Of a stretch of 47,193 nt of DNA, positions 22,231 through 30,950 are shown piece by piece. This DNA comes from Pseudomonadota bacterium (lineage in GTDB: Bacteria > Pseudomonadota > Alphaproteobacteria > Rhizobiales > Xanthobacteraceae). The number at the start of each line of letters is the position of its first letter. Positions within the stretch are counted from its first letter, which is position 1. Made by a program: the position numbers and the translations under genes. The notes below the pieces were generated by a model that was not told where the DNA came from, ran no database searches, and saw nothing but the letters and a program-made list of their open reading frames with translations. Where the stretch lies: positions 1 through 47,193 of the forward strand of contig JAEWFG010000117.1 in assembly GCA_023388935.1 (NCBI GenBank), written 5' to 3'.

Positions 22231-23913
22231 TCAGAGCGCCGGCTGGAACGTCTCCGCCCGTGCCATCCGCCATGCGTCGCGGAACCGCGGGTCTTCGGTG
22301 CCTTCGAGCAGCTCGCCCGGACGCAGCGACGGATAGAGCTGCGCGAAGGATTTCACCTCGGTCGTCGAGGTGCGCTGGGTGAAGTGGATCGGGCGCAGCT
22401 GCTGCGGATGTTCGAGACCGGCCGCGGCGATCAGCTCGGTCAACGACTGCAGCGTCGCGTGGTGATAATTGTGCACGCGGTCGATCTTGAGCGGCACGTA
22501 GAGCGCACGCGCACGCGTCGGATCCTGTGTCGCGACTCCGGTCGGGCAGCGGTCGGTGTGGCAGCTCAGCGACTGGATGCAGCCGAGCGAGAACATGAAA
22601 CCGCGCGCCGAATTGCACCAATCGGCGCCGAGCGCCATCGCGCGCGCCATGTCAAAGGCGGTCGCGATCTTGCCGGACGCGCCGATCTTGATGCGGTCGC
22701 GCGCATTGATGCCGATCAGCGCGTTGTGGACGAAACTGACGCCCTCCCGCATCGGCATGCCCAAATGATCCATGAACTCCAGCGGCGCGGCGCCCGTGCC
22801 GCCTTCATTGCCATCGACGACGATGAAATCCGGATAGATGCCGGTCTCGAGCATCGCCTTGCAGATCGCCAGAAACTCCCAGGGATGGCCGATGCACAGC
22901 TTGAAGCCAGCCGGCTTGCCGCCGGACAACCGCCGCATCTCCCCGATGAATTGCATCATCCCGATTGGCGTCGAGAAGGCGCGATGCGATGCCGGTGAAA
23001 TGCAGTCCTCGCCCATCGTCACGCCGCGGATCTTCGAGATCTCCTCAGAGACCTTCGCCGCCGGCAACACGCCGCCATGGCCGGGCTTGGCGCCCTGACT
23101 GATCTTGAGTTCGACCATTTTGATCTGGTCTTCGCCCGCGACGCGCGCGAACTCATCCGGATTGAAGGTGCCGTCCTTGTTGCGGCAGCCGAAATAGCCA
23201 GAGCCGATCTCCCAGATGATGTCGCCGCCCATCTCCCGGTGGTAGGGACTCACGCCGCCCTCGCCGGTGTCGTGCGCGAAGCCGCCCTTTTTCGCGCCGG
23301 CATTGAGCGCACGCACGGCATTGGGGCTGAGCGCGCCAAAGCTCATCGCCGAGATATTGAACACCGAGGCCGAATAGGGCCTGGTGCATTCCGGACCACC
23401 GATCATGACGCGGAACTTCTCCGCGGCGTGCGCCTTCGGCGCGACCGAGTGATGCATCCACTCATAACCCTCGCGATAGACATCCTCTTGCGTGCCGAAC
23501 GGCCGCTTGTCGAGCTGCATCTTGGCGCGCTGATAGACCACCGCCCGGATGTCGCGCGAGAACGGCATCCCGTCCTTCTCGCTCTCGAAGAAATATTGCC
23601 GCATCTCCGGGCGAATCTCTTCGAGCAGGAAGCGGATATGCGCGGAGATCGGATAGTTACGCAGGACAGCGTGACCCTTTTGCAGGAGATCGCGCACGCC
23701 GAGCAGAGTCAGTCCACCGAAGATCACGATCGGAATGATCAGGATGTCGAAGGCCTTTCGATCGGCAATGCCGATACCGATCAGAAGTGCGGTGACCACC
23801 GCGCAGATCGTCAGGATGATGAAGCGCGGCGAGAACGGAAGGAGCAGGGTTTCCCAGATCCCCTCTTCGAGAGGCCCCCTGGGCTGATTGTGCATTTTGT
23901 TATCGTGGGCCAC
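22231..23913 (-). CDS. Membrane-anchored FMN glutamate-synthase-like protein
   Basis: About 560 residues. Two N-terminal hydrophobic segments (FIILTICAVVTALLIGIGI and FDILIIPIVIFGGLTLLG) precede a Glu_synthase FMN-binding barrel: SAMSFGALSPNAVRALNAGA, GGFAHDTGEGGVSPYH and VDGNEGGTGAAPLEF. A cysteine cluster C-x5-C-x4-C (CIQSLSCHTDRCPTG) matches the 3Fe-4S site of glutamate synthases. The glutaminase domain of GltB is missing, so this is the stand-alone family whose electron partner and substrate are unclear. I chose the GTG at 23913 because GAGAGGAT lies about 7 bases before it; ATG starts further upstream (for example 24015) lack support. Confidence 0.88.
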   Translation of the reverse strand: MAHDNKMHNQPRGPLEEGIWETLLLPFSPRFIILTICAVVTALLIGIGIADRKAFDILIIPIVIFGGLTLLGVRDLLQKGHAVLRNYPISAHIRFLLEEIRPEMRQYFFESEKDGMPFSRDIRAVVYQRAKMQLDKRPFGTQEDVYREGYEWMHHSVAPKAHAAEKFRVMIGGPECTRPYSASVFNISAMSFGALSPNAVRALNAGAKKGGFAHDTGEGGVSPYHREMGGDIIWEIGSGYFGCRNKDGTFNPDEFARVAGEDQIKMVELKISQGAKPGHGGVLPAAKVSEEISKIRGVTMGEDCISPASHRAFSTPIGMMQFIGEMRRLSGGKPAGFKLCIGHPWEFLAICKAMLETGIYPDFIVVDGNEGGTGAAPLEFMDHLGMPMREGVSFVHNALIGINARDRIKIGASGKIATAFDMARAMALGADWCNSARGFMFSLGCIQSLSCHTDRCPTGVATQDPTRARALYVPLKIDRVHNYHHATLQSLTELIAAAGLEHPQQLRPIHFTQRTSTTEVKSFAQLYPSLRPGELLEGTEDPRFRDAWRMARAETFQPAL

Positions 23914-24072
23914 GGTCACATCCTCTCGTCTGACTGACGGGGTACGGTACGCCCGCGCCATATCTATGGATATGACGCGGACCTGGCTCGAAGCTACCGA
24001 ATCCGGATGCGGCAAATCAATCCATCCGGGAGCGTGCTTTTGCAGCGCAACAGAACCCTATGAAATGACAGG

Positions 24073-24951
24073 TCAGTGGCTATGAGGTTGCGCCTCGTGC
24101 GGAATCACGCCGTGCCGCTCGAGCCCGCCGTGCGCCAGCCAGGCATCCGTGCTCGCGACCGCGCGCTCGATATGGTCGTCGGTGCGCGAGAAATCGTAAG
24201 GCGACCCCACCAGCGGACAGAGCGGCGGCACTACGACATATTCGATGTCGGACGCTAGTCCTTCGAGCTCTCCGACCAATTGCCGCGCGATCAACAAGGT
24301 CAGCGCGTGCAGGGCGTTCGCAACCGCGCCGATCGGAGGATGCTCGATCGCACAGGCGTGCCCGGCCGGCAGCACGATCAGGCGCTTTGCGCCCTTCTGC
24401 ACCGCAATCCGAACCGGCGTGTTGGAAGAGATCGCGCCATCGGCAAGAAACCGGTTTTTGTAGCGGACAGGCGTGAAGGCGCCCGGAATCGCGGTCGACG
24501 CAAGGATTGCGTTCACCGCAGATCCCTCCGACAGCACGACGCTCTCGCCCGAGGTGAAATCGGTGGTGACGATGTGCACCGGAAGCAGGGCGTCCTCGAG
24601 GCTGCGATAGGGCAGATGGGCCTCGACCAGCTTGCGGATGCCGTCATGGGGAATCAGGAAATCCCGTCGCCACAGGAAGCTGACGAGACTCCGCCACGTG
24701 ACCGGGAAGACATCATGGCGCTTCAGACTACGCCAGATTGCTTCCAGCCCAAGCACGCCCTTCAGTGACGGGTCGCCGGCGTAGTAGGCGGCGTTGATCG
24801 CGCCGACGCTGGAGCCGACCACGAGATCGGCGCCGACCCCATGCTTGGCCAGCGAGTGCATCATCCCGACCTGGATCGCTCCGAAACTGCCGCCGCCCGC
24901 CAGCACGAAGGCGGTGGGTTTCGACGGACGGCCATGGTCGATCACGGACAA
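24073..24951 (-). CDS. Patatin-like phospholipase
   Basis: A 292-residue lipid acyl hydrolase of the patatin/RssA type. It has the oxyanion-hole motif AGGGSFGAIQVG (residues about 18-29), the nucleophile elbow GSSVG with the catalytic serine, and the Asp of the dyad in LADGAISSNTPV. No signal peptide is visible, so the protein is likely cytoplasmic or peripheral. The start is a TTG (24951), with a GTG two codons in; a GGGGGAG ribosome site is placed for either. The substrate is not evident from the neighbours. Confidence 0.9.
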   Translation of the reverse strand: MSVIDHGRPSKPTAFVLAGGGSFGAIQVGMMHSLAKHGVGADLVVGSSVGAINAAYYAGDPSLKGVLGLEAIWRSLKRHDVFPVTWRSLVSFLWRRDFLIPHDGIRKLVEAHLPYRSLEDALLPVHIVTTDFTSGESVVLSEGSAVNAILASTAIPGAFTPVRYKNRFLADGAISSNTPVRIAVQKGAKRLIVLPAGHACAIEHPPIGAVANALHALTLLIARQLVGELEGLASDIEYVVVPPLCPLVGSPYDFSRTDDHIERAVASTDAWLAHGGLERHGVIPHEAQPHSH

Positions 24952-25122
24952 GGCGTGCGCAGCTCCCCCAGCTCTCGCATTGCAATATTGCGGCGAGATT
25001 CTCGAGCGAGCTTATAACAGCGCCCGCACGGGCGGCACCAATAACAAAGTCGGGGGAGGAAGGTGAGGGAGACGCAAATTGTTGGCTGCTATGTGAGGCG
25101 AGATGGCAGCCACGCACTCAGC

Positions 25123-25150
25123 CGTCCCGGCGAAGCGCAGATCCGGGACG
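25123..25150. repeat. Inverted repeat behind fpr
   Basis: CGTCCCGG (25123-25130) and CCGGGACG (25143-25150) form an 8-bp stem 23 bp beyond the fpr stop on the minus strand. It looks like part of a dispersed palindromic element and may end transcription. Confidence 0.55.
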
Positions 25151-25173
25151 TCAGATAACCAAACCGCCGCCGA

Positions 25174-25947
25174 TCAGCGCTCGACGAAAGCCTTCTCGAT
25201 CACGAAATGGCCGGGCTTGTTGCCGGAGCCCTCGATGAAATCGCGGCCTTCGAACATCACGCGCAGCTCTTCCAGCATCGCCGGGCTGCCGCACATCATG
25301 ACGCGGTCGGTTGCGATGTCGAGCGGGCCCTGGCCGATGTCGTTGAAAATCTGCTCGGAGTTGATGAGGTCGGTGATGCGGCCGCGGTTGCGGAAGGGCT
25401 CGCGGGTCACGGTCGGATAGTAAACCAGCTTCTCCGACAGAAGCGGCCCGAACAGCTCGTCCTCGCGCAAGCCGGCGACGAGCTTCTCGCCATAGGCGAG
25501 CTCGGAGACCTGGCGGCAGCCATGCACCAGCACGATGGTCTCGAACTGGTCGTAGACCTCGGGGTCCTTGATCAGGCTCGCGAACGGCGCAAGTCCCGTG
25601 CCGGTCGAGAGCAGCATCAGCCGCTTGCCGGGAATGAGGTTGTCGGTGATCAGTGTGCCGGTTGCCTTGCGGCCGACCAGGATCGTGTCGCCTTCCTGGA
25701 TCCTCTGCAGGCGCGAGGTCAACGGACCGTCCTGAACCTTGATCGAGAAGAACTCGAGCTGTTCCTCGTGATTTGCGCTCGCCATGCTGTAGGCGCGCAG
25801 CAGCGGGCGGCCTTCGACCTCGAGGCCGATCATCGCGAACTGGCCGTTCTGGAAGCGGAAACCGGTATCGCGCGTGGCGCGGAAGCTGAACAACGTGTCG
25901 GTCCAGTGCTGAACGGACAGAACCTTCTCTCGGTAAAACGCGCTCAT
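25174..25947 (-). CDS. fpr: Ferredoxin-NADP+ reductase
   Basis: A 257-residue FAD enzyme passing electrons between NADPH and ferredoxin or flavodoxin. Markers are the FAD site RAYSMASANHEE, the phosphate-binding loop MLLSTGTGLAPFASLI, MMCGSPAMLEEL and the C-terminus HFVIEKAFVER typical of the bacterial class I/Fpr subfamily, whose usual length is about 257. The ATG at 25947 (MSAFYREKVLSVQHW) gives the normal N-terminus. In related bacteria fpr supports oxidative stress defence and Fe-S or nitrogen-related electron supply; no regulator site is evident here. Confidence 0.95.
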   Translation of the reverse strand: MSAFYREKVLSVQHWTDTLFSFRATRDTGFRFQNGQFAMIGLEVEGRPLLRAYSMASANHEEQLEFFSIKVQDGPLTSRLQRIQEGDTILVGRKATGTLITDNLIPGKRLMLLSTGTGLAPFASLIKDPEVYDQFETIVLVHGCRQVSELAYGEKLVAGLREDELFGPLLSEKLVYYPTVTREPFRNRGRITDLINSEQIFNDIGQGPLDIATDRVMMCGSPAMLEELRVMFEGRDFIEGSGNKPGHFVIEKAFVER

Positions 25948-26336
25948 GATTTTCGATATTCCGAATAATTGCGATTTTAGAACAAAAGCGCTGCCCGGCC
26001 CCTGAAAGCGAGGCGAACACCACTTGCCATGGCGGATGATTTCTCGGGTGTGATTTACGCCATCGAGACCAATATTCAATCTCATTTCGGATGCAATTGA
26101 CGCGGGTCAAACCGGCATTTGCGATGGAATTGGCCGCAACATTGACGAATCTGCTGCCGGGCGCGCACGGAGGGCAATTTCTTTTCCCTGTAGGGGCTGA
26201 TTGCAGTACTTAATTTCCGTCCCGCTCGCGAGAATTTCATTAAGAATAGTTATGTTTTTTACCACGGTTGGACGCCGTTTCCCGCATTTTTGCGGCTTCT
26301 GGCGACAGGAACGATTGAAACACACGATTGAAACAC
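25948..26336. other. Divergent intergenic region with a 13-bp tandem repeat
   Basis: The 389-bp gap between fpr and the ATP-grasp gene is AT-rich around 26195-26260 and must contain both promoters. A small dyad CCGC/GCGG with an A/T loop lies near 26282-26295. A perfect tandem repeat ACGATTGAAACAC occupies 26311-26323 and 26324-26336, ending directly at the ATP-grasp ATG. The only Shine-Dalgarno-like AGGA is at 26307-26310. Confidence 0.6.
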
Positions 26337-27266
26337 ATGGCAGGCGGCGAGCGGATCTTCGTCCAGGCGATCAGGCGCTATTGCGCGAACCACGGCATCA
26401 CGGTCGATGTCCGCTCCGGCGGCTGGTTGATCGCGATGCGCCAGGGTGCGAGACGCCACTTCGCCTTCGGCTATGACATCGGCCTCAACAGCGCCATCGC
26501 GCATCGTCTGGCCAACGACAAATCGGCCACCGCCGAGGCACTGACGCTGGCGAACGTGCCCTGTATTCCCCATCACCTCTTCCTCAATCCGAGCCTGGGC
26601 GTGCATGTCGCCGGAGCCGATTGGCATGAAAAGATGCTGGCCCTGCTCGCGCAGCATCCGTCAGGCGTCGTGGTGAAGCCGAACGAGGGCACCTCGGGAC
26701 GCGCGGTGTACAAGGTGACGAGCCGCGACGGACTCGATCGCGCCGTGACCGAAGTCTTCTCATCGAGCCTCGGCCTCGTGATCGCACCTTATGTCGAGAT
26801 CGAGGACGAGGTCCGCGTGATCCTGCTCGATGAGCAGCCGATGATCGTCTATCGCAAAGAGCGGCCCTCGGTCGCCGGCGACGGCGTACAGACATTGCGA
26901 GAACTGGCGACCGCGGCGGGGCACGACAGGCAGTTCCGCGAGCTCACCGCACACGAGGTCAATGCGATCGTCCCGAAGGGCGAGCGGCGCATCCTGAACT
27001 GGCGACACAATCTCGACGCAGGCGCGGAGCCGGTTCTTCTCGAAGATGGTCAGGTGCGAGGAGAGTGCATTAGGATCGCCATCGACGCCGCCAACGCCAT
27101 CGGCATCACCTTCGCCTCGATCGACGTGGTCCGTGTCGATGGCGCGTGGCGTGTGCTCGAGATCAATTCCGGCGTGATGATGGAAGCGCTGGGAAAATTG
27201 CATCCCGAGCTCGTTCAGGCAACGTATGATGCGGCGCTGCATCGGGTGTTTGGAGAGACGCGCTGA
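26337..27266 (+). CDS. ATP-grasp enzyme, RimK/cyanophycin-synthetase-like
   Basis: A 309-residue ATP-dependent carboxylate-amine ligase domain. Visible elements are the entry helix ANDKSATAEALTLANVP, the phosphate loop VVVKPNEGTSGRAVYKV, the hinge VIAPYVEIEDEVRVIL, and the Mg2+-binding end GITFASIDVVRVDGAWRVLEINSGVMME (Asp, Glu and Asn). This resembles the ATP-grasp part of cyanophycin synthetase and RimK-type ligases, but it stands alone without a Mur ligase domain. The product is unknown. The ATG at 26337 is abnormally far (26 nt) from the AGGA; a TTG at 26328 is an alternative in frame. Confidence 0.82.
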   Translation: MAGGERIFVQAIRRYCANHGITVDVRSGGWLIAMRQGARRHFAFGYDIGLNSAIAHRLANDKSATAEALTLANVPCIPHHLFLNPSLGVHVAGADWHEKMLALLAQHPSGVVVKPNEGTSGRAVYKVTSRDGLDRAVTEVFSSSLGLVIAPYVEIEDEVRVILLDEQPMIVYRKERPSVAGDGVQTLRELATAAGHDRQFRELTAHEVNAIVPKGERRILNWRHNLDAGAEPVLLEDGQVRGECIRIAIDAANAIGITFASIDVVRVDGAWRVLEINSGVMMEALGKLHPELVQATYDAALHRVFGETR

Positions 27267-27290
27267 GCACTCCGTACGCGGTGCGATCGC

Positions 27291-27311
27291 TTCTCCTCTT
27301 GTGGGAGAAGG
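27291..27311. terminator. Hairpin after the ATP-grasp gene
   Basis: CTTCTCC (27291-27297) and GGAGAAG (27305-27311) form a 7-bp stem 24 bp beyond the stop, between two convergent genes. It has no U-tract and resembles a common intergenic repeat; a terminator role is plausible. Confidence 0.45.
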
Positions 27312-27351
27312 TGGCGCGAGATCGCGGCGCGAATGCTACAACAAACTCCGA

Positions 27352-28272
27352 CTAATTGTTCGCGCTTGCCGAATCGTCCATCGCCTTGAACGCTTCTTCC
27401 AGTTGCAGCGAGATCGGCACATTCATCCGTTCGCCGGTCGGAAGCCTGGCGGTGAACCATTTGTTGTAGAGCGGCACGAGGTCATGGTTAGAGCCGAGCT
27501 TGCGGAAGGTGCGCTCGACCACGGCCGCCAGTTGCGGATCGCCTTTCCTGAACATGATGCCGTAGGGATCGTAGGACAGGTAGTCGCCGGTGACGCGGAA
27601 CTTGTCCTGCGCCTTGTGACGCACGATCAGGCCGGAGAGGAGAATGTCGTCGGTCGCAAACGCATCGGCCTTGCCGTCGGCGAGCATCCGGAACGACTGC
27701 TCGTGATCGGCGCCTACAGCAATGTTCAGCCCAAGCGAGAGCTTCTTGTCGGCCGCGTGAATCGCCTGCTCGTTGGTGGTGCCCTTCGTCACCACGATGG
27801 TCTTGCCCTTCAGATCCGTCAGTGACTGGGCGCTGGAGGACTTCGGCACCATCAGCTTGGTGCCGGCGACGAACATCAGCGGCGAGAACGCGACGCGCTT
27901 GCCACGCTCGGCATTGGCTGTGGTCGAGCCGCATTCCAGATCGATCTTGTTCTGCAGGACCGCATCGATGCGGTCATCCGAGGTCACCTTGACGTAGTCG
28001 ATCCTGAGATTGGGATCGTCGACCTCGACGCCGATCTCGTCGACGATGGCCTCGCAGAGCTCGAGGCTGTAGCCGATCGGACGGTTGGCTTGATCGAGGA
28101 AGGAGAACGGCGGCGAGCTTTCGCGATAGCCGAGCCGCACGGTGTGGCTGTTCTTGATGGCCGACAGCGTCGGGCTGAGCCCTTCGCTGCCGCCGGTCTG
28201 AGCGGAAGCGCCGATCGCGAGCAGCGATGCCGCCAGCAACAGGCCGCCCGAAATCGCCGTTGAAAGGCGCAT
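27352..28272 (-). CDS. Amino-acid-type periplasmic binding protein (GltI-like)
   Basis: A 306-residue solute-binding protein (SBP_bac_3 family) with a signal peptide (ISGGLLLAASLLAIGASA, then Q). Ligand-cleft motifs include VRLGYRESSPPFSF, RPIGYSLELCEAIVDEI, IDLECGSTTANAERGKRVAFS and GKTIVVTKGTTNEQAI, as in glutamate/aspartate binding proteins of ABC systems. A near-perfect AAGGAGGTG ribosome site precedes the ATG. No ABC permease or ATPase lies nearby; instead the gene follows a symporter gene by 12 bp on the same strand, so the two are almost surely cotranscribed. Confidence 0.92.
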   Translation of the reverse strand: MRLSTAISGGLLLAASLLAIGASAQTGGSEGLSPTLSAIKNSHTVRLGYRESSPPFSFLDQANRPIGYSLELCEAIVDEIGVEVDDPNLRIDYVKVTSDDRIDAVLQNKIDLECGSTTANAERGKRVAFSPLMFVAGTKLMVPKSSSAQSLTDLKGKTIVVTKGTTNEQAIHAADKKLSLGLNIAVGADHEQSFRMLADGKADAFATDDILLSGLIVRHKAQDKFRVTGDYLSYDPYGIMFRKGDPQLAAVVERTFRKLGSNHDLVPLYNKWFTARLPTGERMNVPISLQLEEAFKAMDDSASANN

Positions 28273-28284
28273 GATGCACCTCCT

Positions 28285-29580
28285 TCAATGGCCGGCCATC
28301 GCGGGCACCTCACCGGGCACCATGTCGCCCGGCACGACGTCGCCGGGTCCGAACTCGTGCTCGGGCCCGAGTTCGCCTTCCCACTTCGCCACGACCGAGG
28401 TCGCAAGCGTGTTGCCGATCACGTTGGTGGCGCTGCGGCCCATGTCGAGGAAGGTGTCGATGCCCATGATCATGAGCAGGCCAGCCTCGGGGATGTTGAA
28501 CTGCGCGAGCGTCGAGGCGATCACGACGAGGGAGGCCCTCGGCACGCCGGCGACGCCCTTCGAGGTGATCATCAAGGTCGCGAGCAACGCGAGCTGCGTG
28601 CCGAGCGACATGTCGATGTGATAGCTCTGCGCGATGAAGATGCTCGCAAACGTGCAGTACATCATCGTGCCGTCGAGGTTGAAGGAATAGCCGAGCGGCA
28701 GCACGAAGCTCGAGATCCGCGACGAGGCGCCGAAGCGGTTGAGCCCCTCCAGCGTCTTCGGATAGGCCGCCTCCGAGCTCGCGGTCGAGAACGCAATCAT
28801 CAGCGGCTCGCGGATCAGCTTCAGCAAATGTCCGTAGCGCGGCCCGATCACGATGAAGCCGACGATCACCAGGAAACCCCACAGGATCATGAGCGAGAGG
28901 TAGAAGCCGCCCATGAAGACGATGAGCTTCCAGAGCACCAGCAGTCCGTTCCTGGCGACCGTCGCGGTGATCGCGGCCCACACCGCGAGCGGCGCAAACA
29001 GCATCACATAGCTCGTGACCTTCAGCATGATGTGACCGACATCGTCGATCAGCGCCAGGATCGGCTTGGAGCGCTCGGGCATCGCGCCCATCGCCACCGA
29101 GAAGAACACGGCGAAGATCACGATCTGCAGAATCTCGTTCTGCGCCATCGCGTCCGCGATCGAGGTCGGGATCAGATGGGTCAGGAATTTCTCGACAGAG
29201 AAGGCCGAGACAGGCAGGCCGGTCGACTGCGCCTTGTCGGGCAGCGCGCCGGGGAAGTTGGCGCCCGGCTGAAGCAGATTGACCATGATGAGGCCGAGCA
29301 TCAGCGAGACGAAGGAGGCGCTGATGAACCAGCCCATGGTCTTGGCGAAGATGCGTCCGAGCTTGGCGCCCGAGCCCATATGGGCGATGCCGCCGACAAG
29401 GGTCGCGAACACCAGCGGCGCGATGATCATCTTGATCAGGCGCAGGAACATCATTGCGATCAGGTTGATGGATGAGGCCCAGTCGGCTCTCGTATCGGGC
29501 AGGAAGTTGAAGATTGCCGAGCCCATGACGATGCCGAGCACCATCGCTGCCAGAATGTATTGCGTGAACCTGTTCGACAT
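28285..29580 (-). CDS. Dicarboxylate/amino acid:cation symporter (DAACS family)
   Basis: A 431-residue inner-membrane carrier with 8 or more helices and the two re-entrant loops. Hairpin 1 has the serine-rich AFSTASSEAAYPKTLEGLNRFG, then PLGYSFNLDGTMMYCTFASIFIAQ, and hairpin 2 has TSKGVAGVPRASLVVIAST; the TM8 signature MGIDTFLDMGRSATNVIGN is clear. Members such as GltP and DctA take up glutamate, aspartate or C4-dicarboxylates with H+ or Na+. The C-terminus has a short Gly/Pro/acidic repeat (GPGDVVPGDMVPGEVP). A GAGGG ribosome site precedes the ATG. The binding-protein gene follows after 12 bp. Confidence 0.94.
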   Translation of the reverse strand: MSNRFTQYILAAMVLGIVMGSAIFNFLPDTRADWASSINLIAMMFLRLIKMIIAPLVFATLVGGIAHMGSGAKLGRIFAKTMGWFISASFVSLMLGLIMVNLLQPGANFPGALPDKAQSTGLPVSAFSVEKFLTHLIPTSIADAMAQNEILQIVIFAVFFSVAMGAMPERSKPILALIDDVGHIMLKVTSYVMLFAPLAVWAAITATVARNGLLVLWKLIVFMGGFYLSLMILWGFLVIVGFIVIGPRYGHLLKLIREPLMIAFSTASSEAAYPKTLEGLNRFGASSRISSFVLPLGYSFNLDGTMMYCTFASIFIAQSYHIDMSLGTQLALLATLMITSKGVAGVPRASLVVIASTLAQFNIPEAGLLMIMGIDTFLDMGRSATNVIGNTLATSVVAKWEGELGPEHEFGPGDVVPGDMVPGEVPAMAGH

Positions 29581-29791
29581 TGGTTACCCTCACGTACACC
29601 GGCGCTTCATAGTGTCGCAGATATGAGGACGACGCAACACGCTCGGCGTGCAGTCGCGACGGCAGGATGTTCCCGTTGCGAAACTGAAGCCCGCGATCTA
29701 GCCTTCATGCAGCGCACAACGGCTGCGGCTTGCAAGGTCTCCTTGCGGCGGCTGCATCCACAACCGTCGAACAGACGAAGAGGGAAACGTC

Positions 29792-30793
29792 ATGAGCGGC
29801 AACATCAATCGCCAGGTTCTTCTGGTGGACAAGCCCAGCGGCAAGCTCGGTCCCGAGCACTTCAAGATGGTCGAGGGTGCGATGCCGGAGCCGAAGGACG
29901 GCGAGGCCTTGCTGCGCGTGCGCTACATCTCGCTCGACGCCGCCAATCGTGCCTGGATGCACGGCGCGACCTATCGCTCCGCGATCGAGGCCAACACCGT
30001 GATGGCCGGCGGCGCCATTGCAGAGGTCGTCAGCTCGAAGGCGCCGGAGCTTGCGCCCGGCGACATCGTGTTCGGCGATACCGGCTGGCAGGAATTTGCC
30101 GCTGTGCCGGCAAAGCACCTCACCAAGGTGCCGAAGCTCGAACCGATGTCGCATCTGCTCAGCGTGTTCGGCATCGCCGGCCTCACCGCCTATTTCGGCT
30201 TGCTGGAGGTCGGCAAACCCAAGGAGGGTGAGACAGTGGTCGTTTCGGCAGCCGCCGGCTCGGTCGGCTCGATCGTCGGACAGATCGCAGGGATCAAGGG
30301 ATGTCCTGTCGTCGGCATCGCCGGCGGTGCGGACAAGTGCAACTGGCTGACCTCCGAACTCGGCTTCGATGCCGCCGTCGACTACAAGGACGGCGCCGTG
30401 TTCAAGGCGCTGCGCGCGGCTGCGCCGAAGGGCATCGACGTCTATTTCGACAATGTCGGCGGCGACATTCTGGAGGCCTGCATTCCGCAGATGAACAACT
30501 ACGGCCGTATCGCCTGCTGCGGCGCGATCTCGCAATATGACGGCGTGCCCTCGGCGCATGGGCCGCGTGGCGTGCCCGGGCTGATCGTGGTGAAGCGGCT
30601 CGTCATGCAGGGCTTCATCGTGATGGACTACATGAAGGACAACCAGCGTGCGCTCGCGGACCTCCAGGCCTGGGTCAAGTCCGGCAGGCTGAAGGTGCAG
30701 GAAGACATCATCGACGGATTGGAGAACACGCCGAAGGCGCTGATCGGATTGCTCGCGGGCGAGAACCGCGGCAAGCGCATGGTCAAGCTCTGA
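29792..30793 (+). CDS. NADP-dependent oxidoreductase (CurA/prostaglandin reductase-like MDR)
   Basis: A 333-residue zinc-independent medium-chain reductase that would reduce the double bond of alpha,beta-unsaturated ketones or aldehydes with NADPH. It has the family elements RYISLDAANRAWM, the pyridine-nucleotide loop VVSAAAGSVGSIVGQIAG, GIAGGADKCNWL with the basic residue for the 2'-phosphate, YFDNVGGDILEA and GFIVMDYMKDNQ. Zinc ligands of classic alcohol dehydrogenases are absent, as expected. It is divergent from the symporter operon and probably monocistronic. Confidence 0.92.
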   Translation: MSGNINRQVLLVDKPSGKLGPEHFKMVEGAMPEPKDGEALLRVRYISLDAANRAWMHGATYRSAIEANTVMAGGAIAEVVSSKAPELAPGDIVFGDTGWQEFAAVPAKHLTKVPKLEPMSHLLSVFGIAGLTAYFGLLEVGKPKEGETVVVSAAAGSVGSIVGQIAGIKGCPVVGIAGGADKCNWLTSELGFDAAVDYKDGAVFKALRAAAPKGIDVYFDNVGGDILEACIPQMNNYGRIACCGAISQYDGVPSAHGPRGVPGLIVVKRLVMQGFIVMDYMKDNQRALADLQAWVKSGRLKVQEDIIDGLENTPKALIGLLAGENRGKRMVKL

Positions 30794-30950
30794 GGACGTA
30801 GTTGCGTCGTAATTGCGCCCGCATAATCCACTTGCGGTAGAGGCCAAAGCGGCCAAAGATACCGGTCGCGAGGCATCCCTCGCGACCAATATTTTATTTG
30901 CATCACGTTCAATATTTGTCGGCGTTCCCGACGGGCAGGAATTCATTCAA

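Noticed and set aside
25151..26110. Alternative minus-strand frame overlapping fpr
   Set aside because: Arg- and Pro-rich frame-shifted shadow of fpr; the fpr frame has all cofactor motifs.
27291..27311. Classic rho-independent terminator after the ATP-grasp gene
   Set aside because: The hairpin exists but lacks a U-tract, so it is listed only as a possible terminator.
28288..29475. Long open frame on the plus strand opposite the symporter gene
   Set aside because: It is an antisense shadow in GC-rich DNA: its product is Arg/His/Asp-rich without domains, while the minus strand encodes a clear DAACS carrier.
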